Of a stretch of DNA of 64,000 bases, positions 54,936-64,000 are shown piece by piece (the stretch's first letter is position 1; the number at the start of each line of letters is the position of its first letter). The notes beneath the pieces were generated by a model. The model was given only the letters and a program-made list of their open reading frames with translations. It did no database searches and was not told where the DNA came from. Origin of the DNA: Lyticum sinuosum (lineage in GTDB: Bacteria > Pseudomonadota > Alphaproteobacteria > Rickettsiales > Midichloriaceae); the NCBI RefSeq assembly GCF_034471385.1, contig NZ_JARGYU010000001.1, positions 310,001-374,000 on the forward strand. The letters are read 5' to 3'. The position numbers and the translations under genes were made by a program.

Positions 54936-56375
54936 ATGAGTTCTTTCAAAAAATTTTTCAAAAAAAAAGATATAAATTTAAATCCTAATACAAATCAATC
55001 AGAATTTAAAAGAGTATTGGGTCCTGTTGATTTAATTATGATGGGAATAGGTGCAATTATTGGTGCAGGAATATTTGTTGTTACTGGTAATGCGGCTAGT
55101 ACAGTAGCAGGTCCAGCTGTTATTTTATCTTTTCTTATTGCAGGATTATGTTGTATGGCATCAGGTTTATGTTATGGTGAGCTTTCAACAATGATTCCTT
55201 TATCTGGTGGAGCATATACTTATAATTATGTGATATTTGGTGAAATTGCTGCATGGCTTATAGGATCTCTTGCCGTTGTAGGATATATAATGGTTGTTGC
55301 ATTAGTTGCAAGTGGATGGTCAGGTTATCTTGTTTCAACTCTTGAATCATTTGGTTTCAGTTTAGATTATAGATTTTCTAATCCATTTGGAAGTATTATA
55401 AAACTTGAGAATGGAAATGAATTAATAGGAATCTTGAATGTTCCAGCTACTGGATTAGTTTTAACTACAGCAATAGTTCTTTATTTTGGAATAGAATTAT
55501 CAGCTATAATTAATGCAATAGTTGTTACTGTAAAAATGACTGTATTATCTATGTTTATCGCAATTGGTATTTTTAATGTTGATTGTAGTAACTGGAGACC
55601 ATTTATTCCAGAAAATACTGGAGAATGGGGAATATTTGGAATATCAGGGATATTAAGTGGAGCAGCTTTAGTCTTAACAGCATTTAATGGATATGATGCT
55701 GTCGCATGTGCTGCACAAGAAACAAAAAATCCACAAAGAGATCTTCCTATAGGAATTATAGGTTCTTTGATTATTTCAGCTATAACTTATATGTTATGTG
55801 CATTAGTATTAACTGGATTAGTAAATTATAAAGATCTCAATGTTGCTCAGCCAATAGCATTAGCAGTGACAAAAATGGGTATGCCTTGGTTTGCAATAAT
55901 TATAAAATTAGGAGCAGTAATCGGTTTAAGCTCAGTTGTTTTAATTACAACATACGTAATTGTTAGAATATTATTTGCAATGGTAGAAGATTGTTTATTA
56001 CCAAAATTTCTCGGTAAATGCCATGCAAAATATAAAACACCACATATTTTGACTATTATTGTATCATCACTAATAATTATAGTAACTAATTTTTTAGAAT
56101 TAAGCTATTTAGTACAATTAAGTAATATATGTATTATATTAATAACAATATCTGTTTGTCTTGCTACTATTTTAGGAAGAAAAATTTATCCTAATATTAA
56201 ACGTGAATTTAAATGTCCTGGAATGCCTATAATTCCAGGATCATGTATTATGATGTTACTTTATTTATTATTAACAATGCCAGATAAAAATGTTTATTGG
56301 CAAATCTCATTAGTTATTTTTTTCTTATTAGTTATTTATATTGTATCTATAAATAAAAGAAAAGAAATAAAATAA
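54936..56375 (+). CDS. APC-family amino acid permease
   Basis: About 12-13 membrane segments. The family start is RVLGPVDLIMMGIGAIIGAGIFVVTG (residues about 26-51), with GELSTMIPLSGGAYTYNY following and the loop FNGYDAVACAAQETKNPQRDLPIGI (in parts). It is most like the cationic amino acid transporter (CAT/YfnA) subgroup. The substrate cannot be read from the sequence; arginine/lysine or broad amino acids are possible. At 479 residues the length is normal. Confidence 0.92.
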   Translation: MSSFKKFFKKKDINLNPNTNQSEFKRVLGPVDLIMMGIGAIIGAGIFVVTGNAASTVAGPAVILSFLIAGLCCMASGLCYGELSTMIPLSGGAYTYNYVIFGEIAAWLIGSLAVVGYIMVVALVASGWSGYLVSTLESFGFSLDYRFSNPFGSIIKLENGNELIGILNVPATGLVLTTAIVLYFGIELSAIINAIVVTVKMTVLSMFIAIGIFNVDCSNWRPFIPENTGEWGIFGISGILSGAALVLTAFNGYDAVACAAQETKNPQRDLPIGIIGSLIISAITYMLCALVLTGLVNYKDLNVAQPIALAVTKMGMPWFAIIIKLGAVIGLSSVVLITTYVIVRILFAMVEDCLLPKFLGKCHAKYKTPHILTIIVSSLIIIVTNFLELSYLVQLSNICIILITISVCLATILGRKIYPNIKREFKCPGMPIIPGSCIMMLLYLLLTMPDKNVYWQISLVIFFLLVIYIVSINKRKEIK

Positions 56376-56507
56376 ATATATAATATAATATTTAACAAGT
56401 AATTATTTTAAGCAAAGAATAATATTTATTTATAAAATTTTTTGTATAAGAAAGAAATAAAAAATATTTTCAAAGATAAATATAATTTATTATATAAATT
56501 ATTTTGA

Positions 56508-57449
56508 TTATAATGTTATTTTTAAGGTTTTTTCAAGATTATTTAAAAATAATTTTAGTAAATCATTAATTTTATTATTAAGATATTCATAAGGGAAGCT
56601 ATTTTTATCTTTTTTGAGAATATTTATTTTTCTCAAAGGAGTATTTTCTTTTATTTGATATTTCATTTCTAAATATTTTCTTGCTTCTTTATTTCCTCCG
56701 ATTTGATCTATTAAATTCATTTTTAATGCTTGAGATCCTGAATATATCCTACCATTACATATATCATTAATATCCTTATTATTTAAGTTTGTTAATCTTC
56801 TAGTCCGAACCATTTCAATAAAATGAGATTGAATACTTTGAATAAGAGACATAATAGCAGACCTTGCTTCTTGATTATCTTTTTCAAAGAAATTAGGAGA
56901 TGCTTTAAGAGGTGAGCTCTTCATAATAATAGGTTTTATACCTAATTTTTCTGCTAACTCTGTGACCTCAAATGTACTCATAATAACACCTACAGATCCT
57001 ACTAGACTCATATCATATGCAAATATATGATCAGCACCAATTGCTACCATATATGCTCCAGAAGCTCCTAAACCACCAATAAGAGCAATAACTGGTTTTT
57101 TCTTATCTGAAATCTCTCTTAAAGCTAAATAAATCTGCTCTGATTGTACTGGGGCTCCTCCAGGACTATCTATATTAACAATTACAGCTTTTAGGTTATT
57201 ATCACTAGATAATTGTGAGATTTTAGAAATATTATACATATTATCTATAATTTCTCCAGTTATTTCTATATTTGCAATATAATCACCATTATTGACTATA
57301 TTTGTAACACTATCCTCAATATTAAGATTATTTTTATTAATAAAAAAGCTCATAGACATAATAATAGCTATGATCGCTATAATTCTCCAGAAAACTAGTT
57401 TTTTATTTAATATTTTTCTTTCTAGAATAAAATCAAAATTTGGATACAT
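56508..57449 (-). CDS. sppA: Signal peptide peptidase SppA, short form
   Basis: One N-terminal membrane helix (19-37) is followed by an S49 protease domain. DSPGGAPVQSEQIYLALRE lies at 94-112, the nucleophile Ser130 in GGLGASGAYM, SVGVIM after it, and the likely general base Lys182 in MKSSPLKASPN. The 313-residue single-domain form is normal for alphaproteobacteria. It degrades cleaved signal peptides in the inner membrane. Confidence 0.93.
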   Translation of the reverse strand: MYPNFDFILERKILNKKLVFWRIIAIIAIIMSMSFFINKNNLNIEDSVTNIVNNGDYIANIEITGEIIDNMYNISKISQLSSDNNLKAVIVNIDSPGGAPVQSEQIYLALREISDKKKPVIALIGGLGASGAYMVAIGADHIFAYDMSLVGSVGVIMSTFEVTELAEKLGIKPIIMKSSPLKASPNFFEKDNQEARSAIMSLIQSIQSHFIEMVRTRRLTNLNNKDINDICNGRIYSGSQALKMNLIDQIGGNKEARKYLEMKYQIKENTPLRKINILKKDKNSFPYEYLNNKINDLLKLFLNNLEKTLKITL

Positions 57450-57579
57450 TGATATATTAATTTATATATTAAATTTAATTATATTAAATCTACTAATAAT
57501 AAGATAAATTTTATTATCTACCTATTAGTATTTAAATTTTAATTTAGAGAAAAACATCATTACAGTAAACAAATAATTT

Positions 57580-59583
57580 TCATTGGCATAACAAACACTC
57601 ATCATAATCATTAGATGTGGTTTGTTGATAATTATTATTGTAAATATTACATAACATATTATTTTTAGGTATATTATTAGTTATAATAATGCTATTTTTA
57701 TTTATTTTTAATGATAATTCACTTTCTTCTATATCATCTACTAATGAATTAGTATCATTACTATTTTTAATATTTTTTATTACATTATTTGAATTACTTG
57801 ATGATGTTATATTTTTTTGATCGATAGTTAATCGATCTGGTTGCTGTATTGATTGTGAACGTAAATAATAAAGGCTTTTTACACCATTTTTCCAAGCATT
57901 AATATGAATATCATGAAGTGTTTTTTTATGAATATCTGCTTTTAAAAATATATTAAGAGATTGTGATTGGCATATATATTCTGTTCTTTCAGCAGCTAAA
58001 TCTATCACCCATTGCTGGTCAACTTCAAATGCTGTTTTAAATATTTTTTTTTCTTCAGGAGATAAAAAATCCAAATGCTGAACAGATCCATTATTATTTA
58101 TAATAGAAGTCCAGATATCATCATTATTTTTTTGATATTTTTCTAAAACTGGTATTAAATTCTTATTTCTTACTACATTTGATCCACTTAATCCTTTTAT
58201 TATATATATATTTGCAGGTAAAAGTTCTATAGATGCAGATGATCCCGTTATATGAGATATAGATGCATTAGGTGCTATTGCAATCTTATGAACAAATCTT
58301 TCTTGTATTCCTACATCTTGAGCATCAGGACAAGAACCTCTTTGCTTTGCTATTTCTTTAGATGCTATATCTACTTTCTCCCTAATGTGTTTGAATATTT
58401 TTTTATTCCATATTTTGGCATCTTGTGATTCAAATGGGATTCCTTTTAATTGTAAAAGAGTATGAAAACCCATTGCTCCTAATCCAACATCTCTTCCACG
58501 ATATGATGAATATATTGCTTTACGATATTCTTTCTGATTTGCATTCTGAATAAAATCTTCTATGACATTATCTAGAAAAAACATTATATCTATAATAAAA
58601 TCACTATTTTTTTCCCATATATCAAAAAATTCTAAATTTACAGAAGAAAGACAACATACAGCAGTTCTTTCTTCATTTAAGTGGTCTAATCCTGTTGCTA
58701 ATGTTATTTCACTACAAAGATTTGATGTTTTAATTTTAAGGCCTAATTTCTTATAAGTTTCTGGTAGAGATTTATTAACATTATCAATAAATAATATATA
58801 TGGTTCTCCTGTTTCTAATCTTGCAGTCAGTATTCTTATCCAAAGATCTCTAGCTTTACTTAAAGATCTGATAGGTTTTAGAGTCATTGGACTTCTTAAT
58901 TCCCAACTTGTATCATTAATAACAGCATTCATAAACTCATCATTTATAACAATACCATGATGCATATTAAGAGCTTTGCGGCTTATATCACCACCAGTAG
59001 GTCTTCGCATTTCAATAAATTCTTCGATTTCTGGATGCCATACTGGTAGATATGCAGCAGAACTACCACGCCTTAAATTTCCTTGTGATATTGCTAATGT
59101 CATACTATCCTGAACACAAATAAATGGTATAATTCCAGATGTCTGTCCATTTCCATTAACTCTTTCACCAATAGATCGTACTTCTCCCCAATATGTTCCA
59201 ATTCCACCTCCACCAGAAGCTAACCAAACATTTTCATCCCATGTTGAAACTATTCCGTTTAAACTATCACTAACTTCATTCAAAAAACATGATATAGGAA
59301 GTCCTCTTTTAGTTCCTCCATTACTTAGTATTGGAGTAGCTGGCATAAACCATAATTGGCTCATATAATCATATAATCTTTGAGCATGATAAATATCATT
59401 AGAATAATACGTTGCAACTCTAGAGAACATGTCTTGTACTTCTTCTCCTGGTATAACATATCTCTCTTTCAACATATTATTAGCAAATTCTGATATCAAA
59501 GAATCACGATTTTTATCTAATTCAATTAAATACTTTGTTTCTTTTAATAGATTATTATATTTTTTAGTAAAATTCTGATTCAT
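57580..59583 (-). CDS. nrdA: Ribonucleoside-diphosphate reductase, alpha subunit
   Basis: The catalytic set is complete: Cys99 (PISCFLNE), Asn288-Cys290-Glu292 (SNLCSEI, with the radical Cys at 290), Cys311 as the redox partner, the tyrosine pair in SLYYLRS, and a C-terminal Cys663/Cys666 pair (ECLLCQ) for re-reduction. The N-terminal ATP-cone is absent, so overall activity control by ATP/dATP would be lacking. A Ser/Asn-rich linker (about 600-655) separates the core from the Cys tail. The beta subunit NrdB is not in the window. The 667-residue length fits cone-less class I enzymes. Confidence 0.95.
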   Translation of the reverse strand: MNQNFTKKYNNLLKETKYLIELDKNRDSLISEFANNMLKERYVIPGEEVQDMFSRVATYYSNDIYHAQRLYDYMSQLWFMPATPILSNGGTKRGLPISCFLNEVSDSLNGIVSTWDENVWLASGGGGIGTYWGEVRSIGERVNGNGQTSGIIPFICVQDSMTLAISQGNLRRGSSAAYLPVWHPEIEEFIEMRRPTGGDISRKALNMHHGIVINDEFMNAVINDTSWELRSPMTLKPIRSLSKARDLWIRILTARLETGEPYILFIDNVNKSLPETYKKLGLKIKTSNLCSEITLATGLDHLNEERTAVCCLSSVNLEFFDIWEKNSDFIIDIMFFLDNVIEDFIQNANQKEYRKAIYSSYRGRDVGLGAMGFHTLLQLKGIPFESQDAKIWNKKIFKHIREKVDIASKEIAKQRGSCPDAQDVGIQERFVHKIAIAPNASISHITGSSASIELLPANIYIIKGLSGSNVVRNKNLIPVLEKYQKNNDDIWTSIINNNGSVQHLDFLSPEEKKIFKTAFEVDQQWVIDLAAERTEYICQSQSLNIFLKADIHKKTLHDIHINAWKNGVKSLYYLRSQSIQQPDRLTIDQKNITSSSNSNNVIKNIKNSNDTNSLVDDIEESELSLKINKNSIIITNNIPKNNMLCNIYNNNYQQTTSNDYDECLLCQ

Positions 59584-59601
59584 ATTCTTAAATAATATTT
59601 G

Positions 59602-59650
59602 TTGTTGGATGGAATGGAATATAACTTAAATATAAGGATCCATTCAACAA
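59602..59650 (-). promoter_or_regulatory. Long stem-loop in the nrdA leader
   Basis: TTGTTGGATGGA and TCCATTCAACAA form a 12-pair stem with one G-T pair around a 25-base loop. It ends 18 bases before the nrdA start codon, where it could affect initiation or transcription. On the plus strand it is followed by a T tract (TAAATTTTTTTTTT), so an alternative reading is a bidirectional or plus-strand terminator. Confidence 0.45.
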
Positions 59651-59801
59651 ATAAATTTTTTTTTATAATGTATTTTTTTATTGACATTATATTTTTGCCG
59701 AATATATGGATATCTAGAACATACTTATTTATTCATTAAAAAGAATATATATTTTATTTATAAATTTATATTTATATACTGATAATTTAATAATTAACAT
59801 A

Positions 59802-60893
59802 TCAAATACGATTTTCTATAATATTCCAAGCATAATTAATATGATCACGTGCTGCTTCTTGAAAATGATACCAATCATCATTAGTATAATGTCTATTATA
59901 CCAGCAATAGATTTTATTATTAGTAATAGCAATGTTTTGCCAATCGTTATATAGTTCAGAAAAAGAACTTGTTATATTCGTTATATTGGTTATATTATTT
60001 TTTATAGAATTTGATATATTACTTATTGAGTAATGTGATATTTTTTTTAAGCAGCGTACTTTCCAGTCGAGATTGTCATATTCTCTAAGAGATGTATTAT
60101 ATAATATTTTTACTGATTGATTATACATATCATATCTATGATCAATAGATTCAGTTGTGATTATTTTTTTTAGCCATATGGATAATTCACTCCATTTTTT
60201 ATCTTTTTTATATGAATCACTTTTTCTATAATCATAAAAATAATGACGTCTATATTGTATGTATAAGCAATAAGCAGCATTATAAAAACGTTTTTTATTA
60301 TTAATATGATATTTTTCTAATCTTGAATCAATCCAACATTTATTTATTAAATCAGGATTATCTAATACTTCGATGTGTCCAATTGCCAGCAATTTTTTAT
60401 TAAGATATGGTGCTATATGATAAGAAAGTTTATTGCATATATTATAAGCATCATGACGACCAACAAAATTCTGATGTGCCCATGTATCACAGTATGCATG
60501 TGAAGCTATCCCAATGCGGTATAAATTGCGATTAATTAATGCTTTTTTAAGAATACTCTGTGCAATATGACTATTTGGTGTTACAGTTAAAAGATTAACC
60601 ATTTTATCTAATCGGAGCTTAGAAGCTTTTTTCCAACTACCTGGAATAAAATGAGTAGTTAAATATATTTGATCTATTATTTTTGATTTTACATCTAATT
60701 TATATACCTGGGTTGGTTGTGACCAATAAATATTTTTGCAATAATCTTTGCAGGTCTCATCTAAAACAGCTATTAATTCAGTATTATCATCAACATATTG
60801 TGAACTATAAGCAATGGTATATGCTTCTTCTGGATTAAAACCTGCTGCTGAAGCAACTAGAAAGTTTATATAATAATGAAATTCTACATCCAT
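59802..60893 (-). CDS. DUF6765-like protein
   Basis: The 363-residue protein begins MDVEFHYYINFLVASAAGFNPEEA and continues YTIAYSSQYVDDNTEL, then HFIPGSW, TPNSHIAQSILKKAL and RIGIASHAYCDTWAHQNFVG. This order and the His/Asp clusters match the DUF6765 family as I recall it. Such His/Asp clusters suggest a metal-dependent hydrolase, but no activity is established. No signal peptide is seen. It is divergently arranged with the outer-membrane protein gene, 93 bases apart. Confidence in the family is moderate. Confidence 0.65.
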   Translation of the reverse strand: MDVEFHYYINFLVASAAGFNPEEAYTIAYSSQYVDDNTELIAVLDETCKDYCKNIYWSQPTQVYKLDVKSKIIDQIYLTTHFIPGSWKKASKLRLDKMVNLLTVTPNSHIAQSILKKALINRNLYRIGIASHAYCDTWAHQNFVGRHDAYNICNKLSYHIAPYLNKKLLAIGHIEVLDNPDLINKCWIDSRLEKYHINNKKRFYNAAYCLYIQYRRHYFYDYRKSDSYKKDKKWSELSIWLKKIITTESIDHRYDMYNQSVKILYNTSLREYDNLDWKVRCLKKISHYSISNISNSIKNNITNITNITSSFSELYNDWQNIAITNNKIYCWYNRHYTNDDWYHFQEAARDHINYAWNIIENRI

Positions 60894-60986
60894 AGAGTTT
60901 TTTATATAAATAAAATTTAGTTATTGTAATAAATATATAGAATAAAAATTTCTATTATAGTCAGGAAGAATAATTTATTATTTTTT

Positions 60987-62324
60987 ATGAAAGAAAGAAA
61001 AAAAATTAAATATAAAAATTTTTTTAAAGAAAATATTACAAATATACAATTAAAAGTGGTATTATTTGTATTTACTTTTATTTTAATTTATAGTGAGGAA
61101 TCTATTGCTACTCCATATAATAACAAAAACATCATTAATAATGATTTAACTTTTAAAATCAATTTTTTTGGTAATAAAATTAATCAAAATAATATAAAAA
61201 ATAATAATTCTGATACTTTTATATATGAAAATTTGTATATAAATAATTACAATATTATACGTGGAAATTTCATAGGAGAGATTAATATTATAAAAAAATA
61301 TAATCCTATAATTCTTTATTTTAAAGGAAATATAAAGAATTATGAACAAAACCCTAATGAAAAAGCATTTTATCCGTTACTTAATTATGGATTAAAAATG
61401 AAAACAATATATGGAATTATTACACTAAATAAAAATTCGAGACCAGATGAATTCTTTATTAATTTCGCTGAACCTGAAGTTTTGAGTGGATATATGATTC
61501 TTGATAGAGATTTCAATAAGAAAAATATATATAACAATAAATATTCTATTATAGAAAAAAATTTTTCACATCAAAATCCATATGTAAGTCAATATGCAGA
61601 CACAGGTAGATTACAAACTTGGCATACTGGTCAATTTATTTCTATAAATTATTTATCTCCTATTTTGAAAGAATATCATCGTATAGGAATTAGTTATAGC
61701 CAAAATATATTTCCTCCTAAAAATCATTATTATAAAAAATATTGGAAAATTAATGATCAAAAAGAAATTATCAGATTTGCTGTAAAAACAGCAAAACCTA
61801 TGGGAGATGGGATAAATATAATAACACAGACAACTTTTGAGATAGGGAATTCTTTAAGATTTAATAAAAAAAATAATATATTATTTGGTATAAATTCTAA
61901 TAATTTTATTCTTGGACAAGATATTTTGTTACATCATAGAGGTAAAGAATTCTTTACATCATTTTCTATGGGATATAAATCAATAAGTAATGGTTTTGGT
62001 ATTGGATATGAAATTGGTCCTTTTAATATCAATGCTAAACAAATGTGGGCAAAATTAAGTCAAAATTATTATAATTTTTACAATCCTAATTATTTGAAAA
62101 GATTTTCATTTACAGGAAGCTATAAAATTCATGCTAAAAAAATAATAAATTCTCGTTACAGAAATAAAGAATCTTTTTTACAAGAAAAAATAAAACTTTT
62201 AAAAGGAAAAATTAATAAAATTGAAAAAATTTTTTATATAGAATATATTTCCTTACAGAAAAAAAATCATATAAATAAAGATCTATCACAAGGATTTGCA
62301 ATCGGTATAAATTTTATTTTTTAA
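60987..62324 (+). CDS. Putative outer-membrane beta-barrel protein
   Basis: A hydrophobic segment at about residues 24-36 followed by EESIATPYN suggests a signal peptide. The rest is rich in alternating aromatic/hydrophobic strands with Tyr/Phe/Asn (for example GINIITQTTFEIGNSLRF, GKEFFTSFSMGYKSISNGFGIGYEIG in parts) and the protein ends in GFAIGINFIF, a barrel-like terminal strand with C-terminal Phe. I recognise no specific porin family. It is followed 26 bases later by the aminopeptidase gene. Confidence 0.7.
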   Translation: MKERKKIKYKNFFKENITNIQLKVVLFVFTFILIYSEESIATPYNNKNIINNDLTFKINFFGNKINQNNIKNNNSDTFIYENLYINNYNIIRGNFIGEINIIKKYNPIILYFKGNIKNYEQNPNEKAFYPLLNYGLKMKTIYGIITLNKNSRPDEFFINFAEPEVLSGYMILDRDFNKKNIYNNKYSIIEKNFSHQNPYVSQYADTGRLQTWHTGQFISINYLSPILKEYHRIGISYSQNIFPPKNHYYKKYWKINDQKEIIRFAVKTAKPMGDGINIITQTTFEIGNSLRFNKKNNILFGINSNNFILGQDILLHHRGKEFFTSFSMGYKSISNGFGIGYEIGPFNINAKQMWAKLSQNYYNFYNPNYLKRFSFTGSYKIHAKKIINSRYRNKESFLQEKIKLLKGKINKIEKIFYIEYISLQKKNHINKDLSQGFAIGINFIF

Positions 62325-62349
62325 ATTTAATTAAAAATATATTAAATAT

Positions 62350-64000
62350 ATGAATAGAATAAATATAGAAGATATTGAAAGTAATAATTCTATTATTATC
62401 TTAAAAAATCATTTTAATAAAAAAAATTCTTATTTTGAAGAAAATAATGTAATTTTTAATAATTTCTATAAGAAATTTTTATTTTATAAAAAAAATAATA
62501 ATCTAGATGGATATATAATTCCATCTTGGGATGAATGGTCTAATCTTAATATCAATAATCTTAAATTTATCTCCGGATTTACCGGATCAAATGGAATAGC
62601 ATTAATTTTTTGTGATAATTCTAATATATCTAATATAGATTATTCAAAAGATATTGAAAAATTTGATATAATTAATCACTTTAATATATTTATAACAGAT
62701 AGTAGATATTTAACACAAGTAAATCATGAGCTTTTTGGAAATTGGTTAGTTATTGATATAAAAGATAAAAAAATTATCCAAAATTTATTAAAATTATTAA
62801 AAATAAAAAAATTAGGATGTGATCCTTTTTTATGTAATGAAAAATTAGAATTATTATTTGAAAATATAGATATTGTAGATATACCATTTGAAAAATCTTC
62901 TAATCAATCAGATTTGTTAAATTTACCATGGATTATTAATACAAATATCGCTGGTGAGAATTCTTTAAATAAATTAGATTTTCTTATTAATTTAATGCCA
63001 CAGTGGGCTGATTCAGCACTGATATCAGATGTTTCTTTTATATCTTGGTTACTTAATATCAGAGGATCTGATATTGATTATAGTGGAATTGTATTATCAT
63101 ATTTAATAATTAATAAATATAAAAGGCATTATCTTTATATTAATAAAAATATTTATAATTTTCTTAAGAAGAATGAGATAAATACTTTGTTTATTAATAA
63201 TATTCAAGAATCTAATATAAAAAGTATATCTTCTGATAAGAAATTAAAAATAAAAGAAAAATATATTGATAAAGAATATTTTGATATATTAAAAATAGAT
63301 ATTTATCCATTAGAAGAAATATATGATCTATCAATAGATAAAGTTATAACTTTATTTGATAAAAAAACTCTGACTCGTGGTTTTTACCAAAACTCATACT
63401 TATTAAAAGATGATAAAAAAAATAAACAGAAAAAACACGATTCGGATATTTTTTATTATAAATTAACAAAAAGAAAAGCAATTAAAAATATTGATGAAAT
63501 AAACGGATTTATAGATGCACATTTAATAGATGGAATAGCGGTTACTAAATTTATTAATTGGGTAAATAGTTTAATTGATAAGAATGATATTGCTTTAGTA
63601 GATCTTGATGAATTAAATGCTGTAAAAAAATTATTAGAATTTAGAATTGAAACTTCTTGTGGAACATTTGCTGGATCTAGCTTTAAAACAATTATGGCTT
63701 TTGCAGAAAATGGAGCAATAATTCATTATACTCCAAATGAAAAAACTAATAAAATTATTTTAAAGAAAGGTCATAAATGCCTTCATAATATATTACTTAT
63801 AGATTCCGGAGCACATTATTATTCTTCTAATTATTTGAAATATAATAGATCAATTTTGAAATCCATAACTAATAAATACAAAAATAATAAAAAATATAAA
63901 TTAAATAATAAAAATACTTTTAGACCTAATGGCACAACTGATGTTACACGTACTATTGCTATTGGGAATCCAACATTAGAGCAGAAAATATATTTTACTG
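62350..64000 (+). CDS. Xaa-Pro aminopeptidase (M24B), 3' end beyond window
   Basis: The frame is open from ATG 62350 to the window edge (550 codons), so the stop lies outside. The layout is the three-domain aminopeptidase P type. The first creatinase-like domain has FISGFTGSNGIALI and FITDSRYLTQ, a second domain covers about 170-350, and a pita-bread catalytic domain begins near 370 with INGFIDAHLIDGIAVTKFINW and GTFAGSSFKTIMAFAENGAI. The metal ligands LLIDSGAHY and GTTDVTRTIAIG are present; the last His and Glu ligands would follow outside. An Asn/Lys-rich insert separates the two Asp motifs. It removes N-terminal residues before proline. Confidence 0.9.
   Translation, partial: MNRINIEDIESNNSIIILKNHFNKKNSYFEENNVIFNNFYKKFLFYKKNNNLDGYIIPSWDEWSNLNINNLKFISGFTGSNGIALIFCDNSNISNIDYSKDIEKFDIINHFNIFITDSRYLTQVNHELFGNWLVIDIKDKKIIQNLLKLLKIKKLGCDPFLCNEKLELLFENIDIVDIPFEKSSNQSDLLNLPWIINTNIAGENSLNKLDFLINLMPQWADSALISDVSFISWLLNIRGSDIDYSGIVLSYLIINKYKRHYLYINKNIYNFLKKNEINTLFINNIQESNIKSISSDKKLKIKEKYIDKEYFDILKIDIYPLEEIYDLSIDKVITLFDKKTLTRGFYQNSYLLKDDKKNKQKKHDSDIFYYKLTKRKAIKNIDEINGFIDAHLIDGIAVTKFINWVNSLIDKNDIALVDLDELNAVKKLLEFRIETSCGTFAGSSFKTIMAFAENGAIIHYTPNEKTNKIILKKGHKCLHNILLIDSGAHYYSSNYLKYNRSILKSITNKYKNNKKYKLNNKNTFRPNGTTDVTRTIAIGNPTLEQKIYFT

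Overview
The window is a very AT-rich, gene-sparse piece of a small Gram-negative bacterial genome. It best fits a genome-reduced intracellular alphaproteobacterium, for example a Holosporales- or Rickettsiales-like protist symbiont. That placement is inference from four things. The pyruvate dehydrogenase E1 is split into alpha and beta subunits. There is a very large NAD-GDH-type protein, a VirB8-like type IV secretion subunit, and alphaproteobacterial-style L31, RimM, IF3 and MlaC proteins. Base bias has turned many proteins Asn/Lys/Ile-rich, and several housekeeping enzymes carry low-complexity inserts. Most genes stand alone between AT-rich spacers of 200-600 bases. No insertion sequence, prophage, rRNA operon or CRISPR array is visible.

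Layout. 0-5 kb: rpmE, mlaC-like, ssb, a four-copy tandem repeat, tRNA-Ser, mreB. 5-15 kb: an orphan protein, pdhB / WrbA-like flavoprotein / pdhA, a small lipoprotein, rimM, virB8-like, a HAD phosphatase, a BrkB/YihY membrane protein, cmk. 15-21 kb: tRNA-Met, tRNA-Glu, pdhC and lpd, a duplicated spacer, rpsG and rpsL. 21-34 kb: lysC, a stand-alone PolA-type 5'-3' exonuclease, fmt, a membrane-anchored FkbM-type methyltransferase, yebC, radC, and a 1601-residue GDH homologue that appears to have lost its catalytic motifs. 34-38.5 kb: tRNA-Arg, a dicarboxylate/amino-acid symporter, a cyclophilin, murG. 38.6-44.7 kb: an accessory array of fast-evolving paralogues, described below. 44.7-64 kb: tRNA-Leu, M16 peptidase, MidA/NDUFAF7-like methyltransferase, LptG-like permease, corA, infC, pheT, APC permease, sppA, ribonucleotide reductase alpha subunit, a DUF6765-like protein, a putative outer-membrane protein and the start of an aminopeptidase P.

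The most novel part is the 38.6-44.7 kb array. Three related genes, one gene with only the shared C-terminal tail, one decayed pseudogene and one 3' remnant lie on the minus strand. Full members share an N-terminal module (motif YLxAKYEKLT...PF, then ILDDIY...), a variable low-complexity middle (16/20-residue modular repeats, an E/Q coil or a long poly-Q coil) and, in most, a C-terminal hydrophobic segment plus amphipathic Lys/Asn-rich tail. Upstream blocks, downstream spacers and tails are duplicated between copies. This looks like a lineage-specific surface, membrane or effector family still being made by duplication; its function is unknown.

The second theme is duplication of gene pieces. 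The ends of cmk and yebC are tandemly repeated. A 164-base piece of the GDH gene sits inverted upstream of it. A short piece of corA occurs 13 kb away, and several spacers hold 2-4 tandem copies of 100-170 base units.

The third theme is unusual starts: infC appears to begin at AUU, the midA-like gene at UUG, and murG has no AUG, GUG or UUG in the correct position, with AUA the best candidate. Together the genes describe a cell that keeps a peptidoglycan wall (mreB, murG), an outer membrane (LptG-like, MlaC-like, OMP), pyruvate oxidation, translation, and uptake of amino or dicarboxylic acids from its host.
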